64,000 bases of DNA from an uncultured Glaciecola sp. (GTDB lineage: Bacteria; Pseudomonadota; Gammaproteobacteria; Enterobacterales; Alteromonadaceae). Both the position numbers and the translations under genes were made by a program. Shown here piece after piece: positions 48,429 through 57,740 of this stretch (the stretch's first letter is position 1; each line of letters opens with the position of its first letter). The notes below the pieces were generated by a model. It searched no databases, was not told the DNA's origin, and worked only from the letters and a program-made list of their open reading frames with translations. The DNA lies in NCBI RefSeq assembly GCF_937770335.1, contig NZ_CALJHY010000001.1:124001-188000 (forward strand), in the 5' to 3' direction.

Positions 48429-50566
48429 TTATTGCTCGCACTGCCAAACATTTCTGTCATAACTTCCTCAAAGTCGTCCTTCTCAATTAATACACTTACA
48501 TTAAATTTGGCGCCATCGTCTTGAGAATGCGCTCCGATGGTGCGTCTTAGTGCGACCAAGGCAGCTCGATTACAAACAGCAGCCAGTTCAGCGCCGCTGG
48601 CATTAACACAACGTTGGGCTATCGCTCCAACATCAATGTTTTCTGCCAAAGGTTTATTCCGCAAATGCACCGTCAAAATTTGCAATTTGGCATCATTATT
48701 AGGTAATCCTAATTCAATGACATCATCAAAGCGCCCAGGCCGAAGCATGGCGGGATCAATTAAATCAACACGGTTGGTAGCACCCATAACAAAAACACCA
48801 TTAAGCTCTTCTAAACCATCCATTTCTGTCAGGAACTGGCTTAACACACGCTCGGCGACACGTGAGTCTGTAGAACCTTCACCACGGGCTGGAACTACTG
48901 AGTCCACCTCATCAAGGAAAATAATACAAGGTGCTGCCTGTCTAGCTTTAAGAAACAACTCACGCACACCCTGCTCTGAATCGCCTACATAGCGTGACAT
49001 TAAGGCTGGGCCCTTAACTGAAATAACATTAACACCGCTTTCATTGGCAACGGCTTTCGCGATTAGTGTTTTACCTACTCCTGGTGGTCCGGCAAGCAAT
49101 AGACCTTTGGGGGGTTTGATGCCCGCCTGCGTAAATAATTCGGGGTATTTAATCGGCCACTCAATTGATTCTACCAAGCGATGGCGGATATGCTCTAAGC
49201 CGCCGACATCCTCCCAGCGAACATCTGGGATATCGACAAATAATTCACGAATGGCTGATGGAGATACTTCACACAGGGCAGCACGAAAATCATCCATGGT
49301 AACGGTTAATTCGGCGAGACGTTCGTAGGGTAATTCAGAAACGCTAAAATCAATTTCAGGCAACAAGCGCCGAAGTGCACTCATCGCTGCCTCCCGGCAA
49401 AGGGCTTCTAAATCTGCACCGACGAAGCCGTGGGTGATATCGGCCAGCACATTCAATTCAACATCTGTATCCAGTGGCATACCGGTACTATGAATTTCCA
49501 TAATTTCCCGGCGTCCCTCACGATCAGGAATAGGTATACTTATTTCACGATCAAAGCGGCCAGGTCGACGTAAGGCTGGATCAAGGGCATTGGGTAGATT
49601 GGTAGCAGCAATGACAATGACTTTACCACGGCCTTTCAGTCCATCCATCAAGGCCAGCAACTGTGCCACTATGCGCTTTTCAACATCGCCAACCACCTTA
49701 TCACGACGGGGGGCAATGGAATCTATCTCATCAAGAAAGATAATACTCGGACCTTTACTACTTGCCTCATCAAAAATCTTGCGCAGATGCGCCTCACTTT
49801 CGCCGTAAAACTTATGCACAATCTCGGGGCCACTAATAGTGAAGAATTGTGCGTCTGTTTCCTGGGCAATAATGCGTGCAATTAACGTTTTACCGCAGCC
49901 AGGCGGTCCGGTTAAAAGCACGCCTTTAGGTGCGTCAATACCCAAACGATCGAATATCTCTGGATAGCGCAAGGGCAATTCAATCATTTCCCGTATACGT
50001 CGAACCTGACCTTTAAGGCCACCTACATCCTCGTAGGATAGGCGCGGAGTATTAGTGTTTTTATCATCCAGCCCTTGTCCCATTACCAGTGCGGTAGTTG
50101 GATTAATCAAAACAGCGCCTATTGGAGCCGTGCTCTCAACCTTGAACTCTGTAAAGCGACTACCAAACAAATTCACCCTAACCAGATCACCTTTTTGAAC
50201 TGGCAAACCGTCAAGTAAGCTGCCGATATATTCTAAATCACGCGCCGATGGTTTAACGGAAGTTGGAATTAAAGTAACGCGCGTCGCCTGTTTACAATTA
50301 ATGACTTGTATCGCCGCCTTCTCATCTAAGCTGAGACCGGCATTACGGCGCGTTAGTCCGTCCAATTGAACGATGCCTTGATTACGCATATCAGGGTAGG
50401 TGGGCATAATTTTAGCTATGCCAAAAGCTTTCTTACTGGTTAATTGAACGATATCACCAACCGACAATCCGAGTTTAGACATGTCAGCTGGATCAAGTCG
50501 TGCATAAGCACGCCCTATATCTTTGAGCAGCGCTTCAACTACCTTAAGCTTAAGTTCATACGTCAT
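48425..50566 (-). CDS. gvpZ: CDC48-like double AAA ATPase of the gas-vesicle cluster (GvpZ)
   Basis: 713 residues with the full Cdc48/VAT plan: an N-domain (about 1-165, with SKLGLSVGDIVQL and the double-psi-barrel pattern), then two AAA modules. D1 has GPPGCGKTLIARI, IIFLDEIDSIAPRRDK and the arginine-finger RRPGRFDRE; D2 has GPPGVGKTLIAKAV, IIFLDEVDSVVPARGE and RPGRFDDV. Such unfoldases are usual in archaea and rare in proteobacteria, so the gene was probably imported with the cluster. It should remodel Gvp proteins during assembly. It overlaps gvpH by 11 nt and gvpF2 by 4 nt. Confidence 0.92.
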   Translation of the reverse strand: MTYELKLKVVEALLKDIGRAYARLDPADMSKLGLSVGDIVQLTSKKAFGIAKIMPTYPDMRNQGIVQLDGLTRRNAGLSLDEKAAIQVINCKQATRVTLIPTSVKPSARDLEYIGSLLDGLPVQKGDLVRVNLFGSRFTEFKVESTAPIGAVLINPTTALVMGQGLDDKNTNTPRLSYEDVGGLKGQVRRIREMIELPLRYPEIFDRLGIDAPKGVLLTGPPGCGKTLIARIIAQETDAQFFTISGPEIVHKFYGESEAHLRKIFDEASSKGPSIIFLDEIDSIAPRRDKVVGDVEKRIVAQLLALMDGLKGRGKVIVIAATNLPNALDPALRRPGRFDREISIPIPDREGRREIMEIHSTGMPLDTDVELNVLADITHGFVGADLEALCREAAMSALRRLLPEIDFSVSELPYERLAELTVTMDDFRAALCEVSPSAIRELFVDIPDVRWEDVGGLEHIRHRLVESIEWPIKYPELFTQAGIKPPKGLLLAGPPGVGKTLIAKAVANESGVNVISVKGPALMSRYVGDSEQGVRELFLKARQAAPCIIFLDEVDSVVPARGEGSTDSRVAERVLSQFLTEMDGLEELNGVFVMGATNRVDLIDPAMLRPGRFDDVIELGLPNNDAKLQILTVHLRNKPLAENIDVGAIAQRCVNASGAELAAVCNRAALVALRRTIGAHSQDDGAKFNVSVLIEKDDFEEVMTEMFGSASNK

Positions 50567-51071
50567 TCAGTTTCACTTCTAAAATACCGTTGCGGCAACT
50601 AGAGCTCATCCCTTGGTTTTCGAAGGAACGCGGCAAAACTGCTTCCTTATGATATTTTTTACTTCCACAGGCAGCATTGATTGTCAGTACATCGCCGTTC
50701 AGTTCAATACTGACATCGGCATCAGAGATGCCGGGCATTTCAGCCAGTACCAAAACATGATCAAGTTCTTCGATAATATCAATAAGTGGCTCAGAAACCT
50801 CCTGAACGCTGGTGACACCAGTATGTTCATCACGGCGTACATTGCCGAAAGGTTCAACCTTCGGCTCTTCATTTTCATTTAAGCCCATTTTTACTGAAAA
50901 ACCGTACGCCGCTTTTGCATTTCCACCGTCGCCAGTATCGACATCAAAAACACCGCTCCGCTTCATTTTTTCGCCTGTTTCAGCCAGAGTCCCAAGCTTA
51001 CCCACGAGATCACCTAAACCGCGAAGTATGCCTTCAAGATTTGCGGTCACCTTATCTTCTTTGTTATTCAT
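50556..51071 (-). CDS. gvpH: GvpH, Hsp20-like gas-vesicle protein
   Basis: 171 residues. The N-terminal half contains ILRGLGDLVGKLGTLAETGE, a typical GvpH start; the C-terminal half is an alpha-crystallin/Hsp20 domain (EELDHVLVLAEMPGISDADV, then SIELNGDVLTINAACGSKKY). GvpH is thought to keep shell proteins from aggregating. Its stop overlaps gvpZ by 11 nt, so an Hsp20-like holdase and a Cdc48-like unfoldase are translated together. The ATG comes 2 nt after the gvrA stop. Confidence 0.92.
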   Translation of the reverse strand: MNNKEDKVTANLEGILRGLGDLVGKLGTLAETGEKMKRSGVFDVDTGDGGNAKAAYGFSVKMGLNENEEPKVEPFGNVRRDEHTGVTSVQEVSEPLIDIIEELDHVLVLAEMPGISDADVSIELNGDVLTINAACGSKKYHKEAVLPRSFENQGMSSSCRNGILEVKLNDV

Positions 51072-51073
51072 TA

Positions 51074-52525
51074 TTATTCCTCGGTAGTGAAACTTTTAAT
51101 CTTAAGAAGTAGTGTTTTATAGTCTATTGATAAACGTCGAGCAGTTTCTGATTTATTATTATTTGTTACCTTTAATGTGTTTTTAATGACTTCTTCAGAG
51201 AACATAATCTTCATGCTCTTTAGTGATAGATTTTCGGGCGCAAGAGTGGCCATATAAGCAATACAATCAGAAGCCGTATTGAGCGTTATTTGTTGCACGC
51301 CATCTTGTTTTAAAACCAATTCGTTATTGTTGCCATCGGCGGGAAAATCTAAATCAGAAACATCTATCTGACTTCCAGCCATTAAAGTTGCGCGGCGCAT
51401 GGTAGAGCGTAGTTGTCGAACATTTCCAGGCCAAGCATACCGTTGCAACTCATTGATCGCTAAGTTGGAAAGTGAGGGCACCGACTTACTCATCTCTATG
51501 CTGGCCTCTACTTTGAAGCGGTTGGCTAAAAAGAGCATGTCAGCAGGACGATAACGCAAAGGGGTAATGTGTATAGTGAATTCATTGAGTCTGTAAAATA
51601 AGTCCTCGCGGAATTTGCCTTTTACCACCGCGTCCAACAGGTTCTCATTACTAGCCACCAGAATCCTGATATTTACAGGGATCGGTGCGGTGCTGCCTAC
51701 CCTGTAGATAACCCTCTCTTGAATCACTCGCAATAACTTGGCTTGCGCTGATAAGGACATATTGATAATTTCATCCAAAAATAGCGTCCCCCCCTCTGAA
51801 CTTTCGATCTTTCCAACATAAGTCCTATCAGCACCGGTATATGCACCTTTTTCATGCCCAAATAATTCGTTTTCAATTAGTGCATCAGAAATTGATCCGC
51901 AGTCAATAGGAGTGAAGGCTTGAGCGGCGCGTAGGCTAGCTTGATGGATATTTTTGGCAACTAACTCTTTCCCAGTGCCAGATTCACCTTGAATGATTAC
52001 CGAGAGGTTTGTAGGCGCGACGAGTAATATATTTCGAGTCATCACTCGAATCTCTTCACTGTCCCCCATAAAATTAGCGATACGGAGACTAGTCGTCTTC
52101 TGGGGCTCACATTTCGTGGAGCCACCACTCGTCAACTGGTTACGGATGTTGGAGAATTTATTAACCAGATCAAGTACCCGTGCATTGTCGAAGGGCTTGG
52201 CCAGGTAATCGCTCGCTCCTGCTTTCATCGCGCTCACCGCACCAAAAATACCACCATTGCCTGTGATCATGATCACAGGCAAGCGGGGAAAATAAAGGTT
52301 TGTGTACGCAAGGATCTCCATGCCGGTAGTCCCAGGCATAATATTATCTAACAATAGTAAACTGGGCTCGCATTTTGTTAGTAAGCTGATCACTGCGTCG
52401 CCATCTTGCACTTGCTGTGTTTTATAACCTGCATTACCTAATAAGTAAGCAAGTAAATCACACATATCCTTATTGTCGTCAGCAATAAGGACATAATTGA
52501 GCTCTTCTTCAGATTTCAGAGTCAC
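51074..52525 (-). CDS. gvrA: Sigma-54-dependent response regulator (GvrA-like)
   Basis: An NtrC-type activator of 483 residues: receiver domain with phospho-acceptor Asp60 in LLLDNIMPG, central AAA domain with Walker A GESGTGKE (about 180-187), the sigma-54 contact loop GAYTGA (227-232, Tyr replacing the usual Phe), and a C-terminal Fis-type helix-turn-helix (NNNKSETARRLSIDYKTLL). It should switch on the -24/-12 promoter in front of gvpA1. The start is GTG at 52525 with AAGGA upstream. It is the first gene of the second half of the cluster, 62 bp after gvpY. Confidence 0.93.
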   Translation of the reverse strand: MTLKSEEELNYVLIADDNKDMCDLLAYLLGNAGYKTQQVQDGDAVISLLTKCEPSLLLLDNIMPGTTGMEILAYTNLYFPRLPVIMITGNGGIFGAVSAMKAGASDYLAKPFDNARVLDLVNKFSNIRNQLTSGGSTKCEPQKTTSLRIANFMGDSEEIRVMTRNILLVAPTNLSVIIQGESGTGKELVAKNIHQASLRAAQAFTPIDCGSISDALIENELFGHEKGAYTGADRTYVGKIESSEGGTLFLDEIINMSLSAQAKLLRVIQERVIYRVGSTAPIPVNIRILVASNENLLDAVVKGKFREDLFYRLNEFTIHITPLRYRPADMLFLANRFKVEASIEMSKSVPSLSNLAINELQRYAWPGNVRQLRSTMRRATLMAGSQIDVSDLDFPADGNNNELVLKQDGVQQITLNTASDCIAYMATLAPENLSLKSMKIMFSEEVIKNTLKVTNNNKSETARRLSIDYKTLLLKIKSFTTEE

Positions 52526-52587
52526 TCTTCCTTGTAACGTTAATTTTACGGTTTAATACGACATTACTAGCTAGCATACTACTGGTC

Positions 52588-53163
52588 TCAATTTGTGGGA
52601 CTGGGAGCATCACCTAAGGGTTTTATTACTACTATATCCGATGAAAGATGAGGTTCAATATCATGCATTAGCCCCACAAAAATCAGACCCATCTCCTCAT
52701 CGGCTAGGCTTTCATTGATTCGTTCACCAATAAAACTATCTCGCTGACTCAATGAATCCCGGGCTTTTTCTGCTGACTCTTTGCTGCGTTCAGCAGACTG
52801 CAACACATCTTTCATAAGTGCTTTTTCTTGCTCTAGTAAATCGGGACATTCTGTACCCATTAGCGTTGCGCCCCTCTCTTGCAGCGTTTTTAGTAAGGCA
52901 TAGTTCTTACTGCCAGATGCTGCAACGTCAGCCACTATGCGAGCCACCACATTACAAACTGGCAAACTGTCCTGATATACCTTTAACTGCTGGTAATTAA
53001 GATTCATGCCCTCGATGACGCCATCAACAACAGTCCAAAAGTGCTCTACGGCATCAAGGTATTGACGTGTTTGAGCTTCATTGCGAGAACTTTCAGCCGC
53101 AGCGCTTAAGGTACCTAAATCGGTAGGACTATGAATTATTGGTATTAAAATGAGTGCGCGCAT
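52588..53163 (-). CDS. gvpY: Gas-vesicle cluster protein GvpY (predicted)
   Basis: 191 residues, recognised mainly by its place between gvpA3 and gvrA as in Serratia 39006. It begins ALILIPIIHSPTDLG, continues with a helical middle, and has a charged coiled-coil-like stretch (EKALMKDVLQSAERSKESAE, then KARDSLSQRD) and a final strand-like part DIVVIKPLG. The beginning resembles proteins where this phrase opens a Rossmann-like fold. Its exact role is unknown. The Shine-Dalgarno is weak. Confidence 0.75.
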   Translation of the reverse strand: MRALILIPIIHSPTDLGTLSAAAESSRNEAQTRQYLDAVEHFWTVVDGVIEGMNLNYQQLKVYQDSLPVCNVVARIVADVAASGSKNYALLKTLQERGATLMGTECPDLLEQEKALMKDVLQSAERSKESAEKARDSLSQRDSFIGERINESLADEEMGLIFVGLMHDIEPHLSSDIVVIKPLGDAPSPTN

Positions 53164-53174
53164 AGTTTACCAGT

Positions 53175-53510
53175 TTATACCGTGGTTTCTTGAGCATTAA
53201 CTGGATTCGCAGGCAATTGCGACTCCAAATGCTGCAAGCGTTGCTCAAAACTTATATCAGCTGCCGGTAAAGCCGCACCGGTTTCTCTTGCTCGAGAGTC
53301 AAATGCAGGATTTCCAGTCCACCAATCTAGTCCCATTTCCACAGCTTTATCAACAGAACAGATCAATAATCGTATCTCTAATGTTAATAGTTCTACATCA
53401 ACCAGCTTAATGCGAATGTCGCCACTAATAACGACCCCTTTATCCAGCAGCCTTTCCAAAAGATCAGCTACGGTTGTTGAATCAGTTGATTTGGTTACCC
53501 TGTTACTCAT
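53175..53510 (-). CDS. gvpA3: GvpA/GvpJ-type protein with C-terminal extension
   Basis: 111 residues. The GvpA-like core (about 15-62) has VADLLERLLDKGVVISGDIR then IKLVDVELLTLEIRLLICSV, the two helix-strand halves of the shell fold. The extension of about 45 residues (DWWTGNPAFDSRARETGAAL and onward) is typical of GvpJ-type minor proteins and not of the main shell protein. It probably caps or nucleates the vesicle. AAGGA precedes the ATG at good spacing. Confidence 0.92.
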   Translation of the reverse strand: MSNRVTKSTDSTTVADLLERLLDKGVVISGDIRIKLVDVELLTLEIRLLICSVDKAVEMGLDWWTGNPAFDSRARETGAALPAADISFEQRLQHLESQLPANPVNAQETTV

Positions 53511-53644
53511 CTCGTCATTCCTTACGGTAATCTTATACTAATTTAACTTTATTTTTCGGTTGCAGCCTCTATTTACTGGGCCTTTGATGAGGCTTAAACT
53601 ATCAGACCCGCAACCGATATTTTTTGTAGCCAGGGTATAAAAAA

Positions 53645-53971
53645 TTACGCCTTTGCCACGACTTTATCTATTTTCTCCAGCAAATCTAGTGCAACACGAA
53701 ACTGCCCTTCTTTTTCATAGTGTTGCGCAATACTCAACATGCCATCCTGAGCCACTTTCCGCTCTTCAGAGCTCGGGTACTCTTCGATGACCCTGATAAA
53801 TACATCAGTGGCTAGCCGTAATTCATTTTTTGCCAGATGCGATTGCGCCATGCGCAGCATAAATTGACAAGTGGAGGATTTGAATGTGGTAACGGGCGTG
53901 TTTTTCGGCATTTTATTGTCCACTGAAACTTCAAGGTCTGGTAATGGCGTATCCATTGGGTATGTCCTCAT
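53645..53971 (-). CDS. gvpX: Gas-vesicle cluster protein GvpX, TPR-like
   Basis: A 108-residue protein; residues 35-105 form helix pairs of TPR type (MLRMAQSHLAKNELRLATDV followed by FIRVIEEYPSS, then AQHYEKEGQFRVALDLLEKI). TPRs bind partner proteins. The first ATG overlaps the gvpK stop as ATGA, but the next ATG at 53956 has AGGA 8 nt before it and may be the real start. The position matches gvpX of Serratia 39006. No enzymatic motif is seen. A 134-bp gap separates it from gvpA3. Confidence 0.78.
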   Translation of the reverse strand: MRTYPMDTPLPDLEVSVDNKMPKNTPVTTFKSSTCQFMLRMAQSHLAKNELRLATDVFIRVIEEYPSSEERKVAQDGMLSIAQHYEKEGQFRVALDLLEKIDKVVAKA

Positions 53972-54279
53972 AACAATCGGCCTAATGGGCCTAAGTCCAT
54001 GTTTAAGTCATCTTCTGTGAGGTCAAAAACATCTCGCAGTCGATCTAATTCTTCAGCTTGCTGCATTAACGTTAGGCCTAATCGCTCCACTTCCTCATCA
54101 CTGAGCGATCCAGAATCCATTCGTCTTATTGCTTGACGCTCGAGCAATTCATGCAATAGCTTGACTAGGGTTAATACCAATTGAGCCAAACCGTTACGAA
54201 CACGCTCTCCATCAATGTCTAGCTTTGGCTTAACACTTGCCGTTGGTATATCAAATTTTGGTGGTAAATTATGAGTCAC
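53968..54279 (-). CDS. gvpK: GvpK gas-vesicle protein
   Basis: 103 residues matching GvpK: GERVRNGLAQLVLTLVKLLH near residue 24, then ELLERQAIRRMDSGSLSDEE and VERLGLTLMQQAEEL. GvpK is an essential minor component in most gas-vesicle systems, of unclear mechanism. The start is GTG at 54279, with GAGGA inside the end of gvpA2. It overlaps gvpX by 4 nt. Confidence 0.95.
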   Translation of the reverse strand: MTHNLPPKFDIPTASVKPKLDIDGERVRNGLAQLVLTLVKLLHELLERQAIRRMDSGSLSDEEVERLGLTLMQQAEELDRLRDVFDLTEDDLNMDLGPLGRLL

Positions 54280-54280
54280 T

Positions 54281-54472
54281 TTATTCCTCTTGATTACGTA
54301 ATCGTTGTCCAGTTTCTACCGAAGTGATCAAAGCTTGTAGGCTTAAATAAACCAAATCTATACCCGCAACGGAGATAGTCACGTCGGCAACCACTACGGC
54401 ACCTTTATTTAATATTCGGTCCAGCGCTTCACACAAGGAAACTTGTTCTTGTCTATCTTTATCTTCTAACAT
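54281..54472 (-). CDS. gvpA2: GvpA-like minor gas-vesicle protein (GvpJ/S type)
   Basis: 63 residues with a short polar N-terminus followed by the GvpA core: LCEALDRILNKGAVVVADVT, then ISVAGIDLVYLSLQALITSV. It lacks a long C-terminal extension and its N-terminal residues differ from gvpA1, which fits a minor shell protein of the GvpS or GvpJ type. It follows gvpW by 4 bp and precedes gvpK by 1 bp. Confidence 0.92.
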   Translation of the reverse strand: MLEDKDRQEQVSLCEALDRILNKGAVVVADVTISVAGIDLVYLSLQALITSVETGQRLRNQEE

Positions 54473-54476
54473 TTTT

Positions 54477-56411
54477 TCACACTGCTTTAGTTTTTTGGTA
54501 CAGAGAATTGCCTAGTGATGCTAGCATATTTACACCTGAAGGATTGATGTGTTTATATATTCCAGCCTGCGGCAGATCAGAAAAAGCATTTCGCGCACGG
54601 TCTATCTGTGTTGCTTCACGACTTGACCTAAATTGACAAAAATCACACATGTTAATTGGAGTCATCTGATTCATTAATAGTCCTTGCAATCGCACGCCGA
54701 CTTGCTGCAATGAACTAACCATACTAATGCTTTTATCTATCGACAATTCGGTTGGAATTGTCACCACATAGGCCCCTGTCTTTTCAGGATTCTGCAGCAA
54801 CCTTTGTAGGCCTTTTAAACCCCGTGAAAGCGCTACCAAACGTGCCGACAAATTTGGAAGTCGCATAACATCTCGATATTTTAATAACAGCTTAAAAAAC
54901 AACTTTAACCAGTCGCTAATCAATTCAGGCATCTCCAGCAACCGCAACAAATGTCCTATGGGCGCAGCATCTACGACGATAACATCATAAATACCATGAT
55001 CGATATGGTCCATTATTTCGGTCAATGCCATAATCTCATCCAATCCAGGAGGTGCTAAATCGAGCAAATGCTCCATCACCTCTCGATCAAACGTCAGGTC
55101 AAGATTTTGCAACGCCTGCTTAAGGAAAGTATCAAGTTCCTCAGAAAACTCATCCCGAATACTACCGAAATTTGCTTCTGCATTGATCTCTTGCGCATCG
55201 AGGTTATCGACGACCTTGGTCGGTATCGAATTTATGGGTATACTCAAGCAATCACTGAGAGAATGCGCTGGGTCGGTTGAAAACAACAAAACACGCTTAT
55301 CTGAGTGGTCATGGTGCATTCGAAGGGCTGTTGCGCAAGCGGCTGTCGTTTTGCCCACGCCACCCTTGCCAGCAAATAGGATCACACGCAACGTTTCGGC
55401 AGGAGGCTCTAAAGGCTTTACGACCAGAAACGGGGGGTTATGATCTGCTTCGCTATAGGTAGGCTCCTTAGCATCAAAATCAACCATCTTGACATGCTGC
55501 CAAAGGTCATAAAGCAGTCTACCACGGGGCTCTACAGCGACCATTGGGAGGCTCCAAAAAATCGAGCCTGTTACCGAGGAAAACGCAATTTTTAGTGCCC
55601 GGACTTGCCTAATGTTTTGCTGATTGCAGTAGTCACAATCATGTGTTGGTTGAAGTTGATTAACCACTATATGGTTACGTGGGATAAGCTTTTGATCTAA
55701 TGCGTTAATGAGATCAATACTTTCTTCCACGATCATCGACTCCGCCTGGAGTACTAATACAAAGCGACACTGGTCTGTGTCCGTCATCATGTTTTGCATC
55801 GCCATCAAATCGTCATTCATACTCAACAAAAACTCATCAAGGTGATCCAATTGATGATTTCGAGTGAAACGTCTGCGCATGTAGCGATGTTTTGCCAGTA
55901 GCGTGTCCAAAGCCACCAACCAACGATGAATCAAGTCAGGCATCTCCAATAAACGCAAAGTATGCCCAGTGGGCGCTGTATCGACAATAATGCCATCATA
56001 TCGATCTTGACGAATCCAGGTAGCAATATCAAGATAAGCTGCTAATTCATCCATGCCTGGTAGCGCAGCATCCATCATCCCATGTATATCTTCATCGTCA
56101 AGGAAGGTACCTCTTTCGGCGATTTGCTTTAGCAAACCATCGTATTTGTCCTTGAATTTTTGTAGGGAGTTTGCAGCATTAAGTTCACACACTTCCAGGT
56201 TTTCAGGTAAACGCATGCCATCGAGAATATTTTTTATTGAATGTGCTGGATCCGTTGAAACCAACAAAAACTGCTGGCCAGTGTGTTCTTGTGCCAGTGT
56301 TAATGCTGTTGCCGCAGCACAGGTGGTTTTCCCCACTCCACCCTTTCCACCAAAGAAAATTAACTTTTGCAGGGAACCTTGCAGGAAGTCTGGATACAAA
56401 TCTGGTTTCAT
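54477..56411 (-). CDS. gvpW: GvpW: fused two-domain ArsA/Get3-like ATPase
   Basis: 644 residues made of two homologous ArsA/Get3-type halves. Each has a deviant P-loop (GGKGGVGKTT at 21-30, GKGGVGKTT at 348-356), an STDPAHS switch I, a D-(T/A)-A-P-(T/I)-G-H switch II followed by LRLLEMP, and a CxxC near its end (CDYC 259-262, CDFC 589-592). In Get3 such CxxC pairs bind zinc at the dimer joint, so this looks like a covalent pseudo-dimer. Get3 handles tail-anchored hydrophobic proteins; chaperoning hydrophobic GvpA is a reasonable inference. It overlaps gvpG by 4 nt. Confidence 0.9.
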   Translation of the reverse strand: MKPDLYPDFLQGSLQKLIFFGGKGGVGKTTCAAATALTLAQEHTGQQFLLVSTDPAHSIKNILDGMRLPENLEVCELNAANSLQKFKDKYDGLLKQIAERGTFLDDEDIHGMMDAALPGMDELAAYLDIATWIRQDRYDGIIVDTAPTGHTLRLLEMPDLIHRWLVALDTLLAKHRYMRRRFTRNHQLDHLDEFLLSMNDDLMAMQNMMTDTDQCRFVLVLQAESMIVEESIDLINALDQKLIPRNHIVVNQLQPTHDCDYCNQQNIRQVRALKIAFSSVTGSIFWSLPMVAVEPRGRLLYDLWQHVKMVDFDAKEPTYSEADHNPPFLVVKPLEPPAETLRVILFAGKGGVGKTTAACATALRMHHDHSDKRVLLFSTDPAHSLSDCLSIPINSIPTKVVDNLDAQEINAEANFGSIRDEFSEELDTFLKQALQNLDLTFDREVMEHLLDLAPPGLDEIMALTEIMDHIDHGIYDVIVVDAAPIGHLLRLLEMPELISDWLKLFFKLLLKYRDVMRLPNLSARLVALSRGLKGLQRLLQNPEKTGAYVVTIPTELSIDKSISMVSSLQQVGVRLQGLLMNQMTPINMCDFCQFRSSREATQIDRARNAFSDLPQAGIYKHINPSGVNMLASLGNSLYQKTKAV

Positions 56412-56689
56412 TCCTCGTCCTCATACTCGTCCTCATCCTCGTCCTCGTCGCCAATCATTACATCGTCTTCGTCCAATGCATCCAACCTGTCCAATAGGTC
56501 ACTTTCCTGGCGCTCAAATTCTTCTTCAGTAATTTTCTCGGTTTCAAGCTGCATGTAGAGCTCGACCAAACTTTCTCTGATTCTATCTGACTCTCCAGAC
56601 AACTCTTCTTCAGCCAGTTTGTGAACTTCCTTAAAGATCCATTGAATACCCTTGAGAGGAGAAAAGAGTATATCATCGATGAGTAGCAT
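56408..56689 (-). CDS. gvpG: GvpG gas-vesicle protein with acidic tail
   Basis: 93 residues. The N-terminal two thirds match GvpG: LFSPLKGIQWIFKEVHKLAE near residue 10, then RESLVELYMQLETEKITEEE and FERQESDLLDRLDAL. The last 14 residues are almost only Asp and Glu (GDEDEDEDEYEDEE), encoded by short GAGGAC-like repeats that could vary in number. GvpG is a minor protein needed early in assembly. It overlaps gvpW by 4 nt and starts 3 bp after gvpF1. Confidence 0.93.
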   Translation of the reverse strand: MLLIDDILFSPLKGIQWIFKEVHKLAEEELSGESDRIRESLVELYMQLETEKITEEEFERQESDLLDRLDALDEDDVMIGDEDEDEDEYEDEE

Positions 56690-56692
56690 AGT

Positions 56693-57556
56693 TTAATTTG
56701 TGTCCGTTTCTAAACCATCATCTTTAACCAATTCTGACACAACATTATCACTGGTTGACGTCTTTTTAGTTTTTGTGGGTGCATGTAAATCCAATTCAAT
56801 AAAGTTATGCGGTGCCCACGGGCCGGTGTAATCAAAAATATAGGAGCTATCGAAGGCTTTTGAGGCTTCGAATACGCCGCTAACAAACTCATCAAGTTTG
56901 CCCCTCTCGATCAAACACGCAAAATTAATGACGTCCTTTTCTCGCTTAACCGGATTCTCTACAATATCGTCGCAATAGTCGTACAGAATATCTTTAACTT
57001 TTTCCGCAGCATCTTGTCGATCGGCCGACCGTAATGCTTCATACATATTACCCAGTTGAATCTTTTCTTCTCGGCGAGCACTGCTGCCGGAATGTTGGCT
57101 CCAGATTTGATCTCGGCCTGCAGCCAAAGTAGGGTGCAAAGCGACAAAATGTTCATAAATATTGGTCACATCCCAAGAAACTCGTAGGCCCATCTCTACG
57201 CGACCATTGAGTCGATCAAAATGCTCATTAATGCTTTCCATGTTGGTCGCTAGTAATCTCTCAACAGCCCCAGCATCGCGGGCCAGCACGCCAAAACGCA
57301 TAGGCAATACTGTGGCGTCGGTTGTCAGAGACTTGAGGACTCTTTGATGAGCACTGATATTGCTCCTGTCAGGACGCAAACGAGCACTTAGGGTATCGCT
57401 AACAATAGCACGTATACCGGACTGATCTATTGCATAAATAGGAGCAGATTCCAAACCTCGAACATTGTGATTAGGCCGGATGTCATCGGCCCGACATAAT
57501 GCGTAAAGTATTTTCCCTCGGTGTTTTTTTCTAACGACGCTCACGACAGACTCCAT
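56693..57556 (-). CDS. gvpF1: GvpF/GvpL family gas-vesicle protein, first copy
   Basis: 287 residues, the longest of the three GvpF-like proteins. It shows KILYALCRADD near the start, the family phrase VLPMRFGVLARDAGAVERLL near residue 90, a helical central domain, and FDSSYIFDYTGPWAPHNFIE near 245, the conserved close of GvpF/L. A 30-residue charged tail follows. The ATG is at 57556. It is separated from gvpV by a 184-bp gap with no obvious gene. Confidence 0.93.
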   Translation of the reverse strand: MESVVSVVRKKHRGKILYALCRADDIRPNHNVRGLESAPIYAIDQSGIRAIVSDTLSARLRPDRSNISAHQRVLKSLTTDATVLPMRFGVLARDAGAVERLLATNMESINEHFDRLNGRVEMGLRVSWDVTNIYEHFVALHPTLAAGRDQIWSQHSGSSARREEKIQLGNMYEALRSADRQDAAEKVKDILYDYCDDIVENPVKREKDVINFACLIERGKLDEFVSGVFEASKAFDSSYIFDYTGPWAPHNFIELDLHAPTKTKKTSTSDNVVSELVKDDGLETDTN

Positions 57557-57740
57557 TTATTTTTTTGCATTTTGATCCTATTTTGGCTGTTAAATTCCAC
57601 AATGGATATATGGTCTAATATACGGACTAAACAGACAAGCATTGGTGACATCTCGGCTGCATTGAAAGCCTTGTTTCATGTATATGGAACCAATGTTTCT
57701 GGAGGTACGTAAATTATGAACAATGTTCATGATTTTGATA

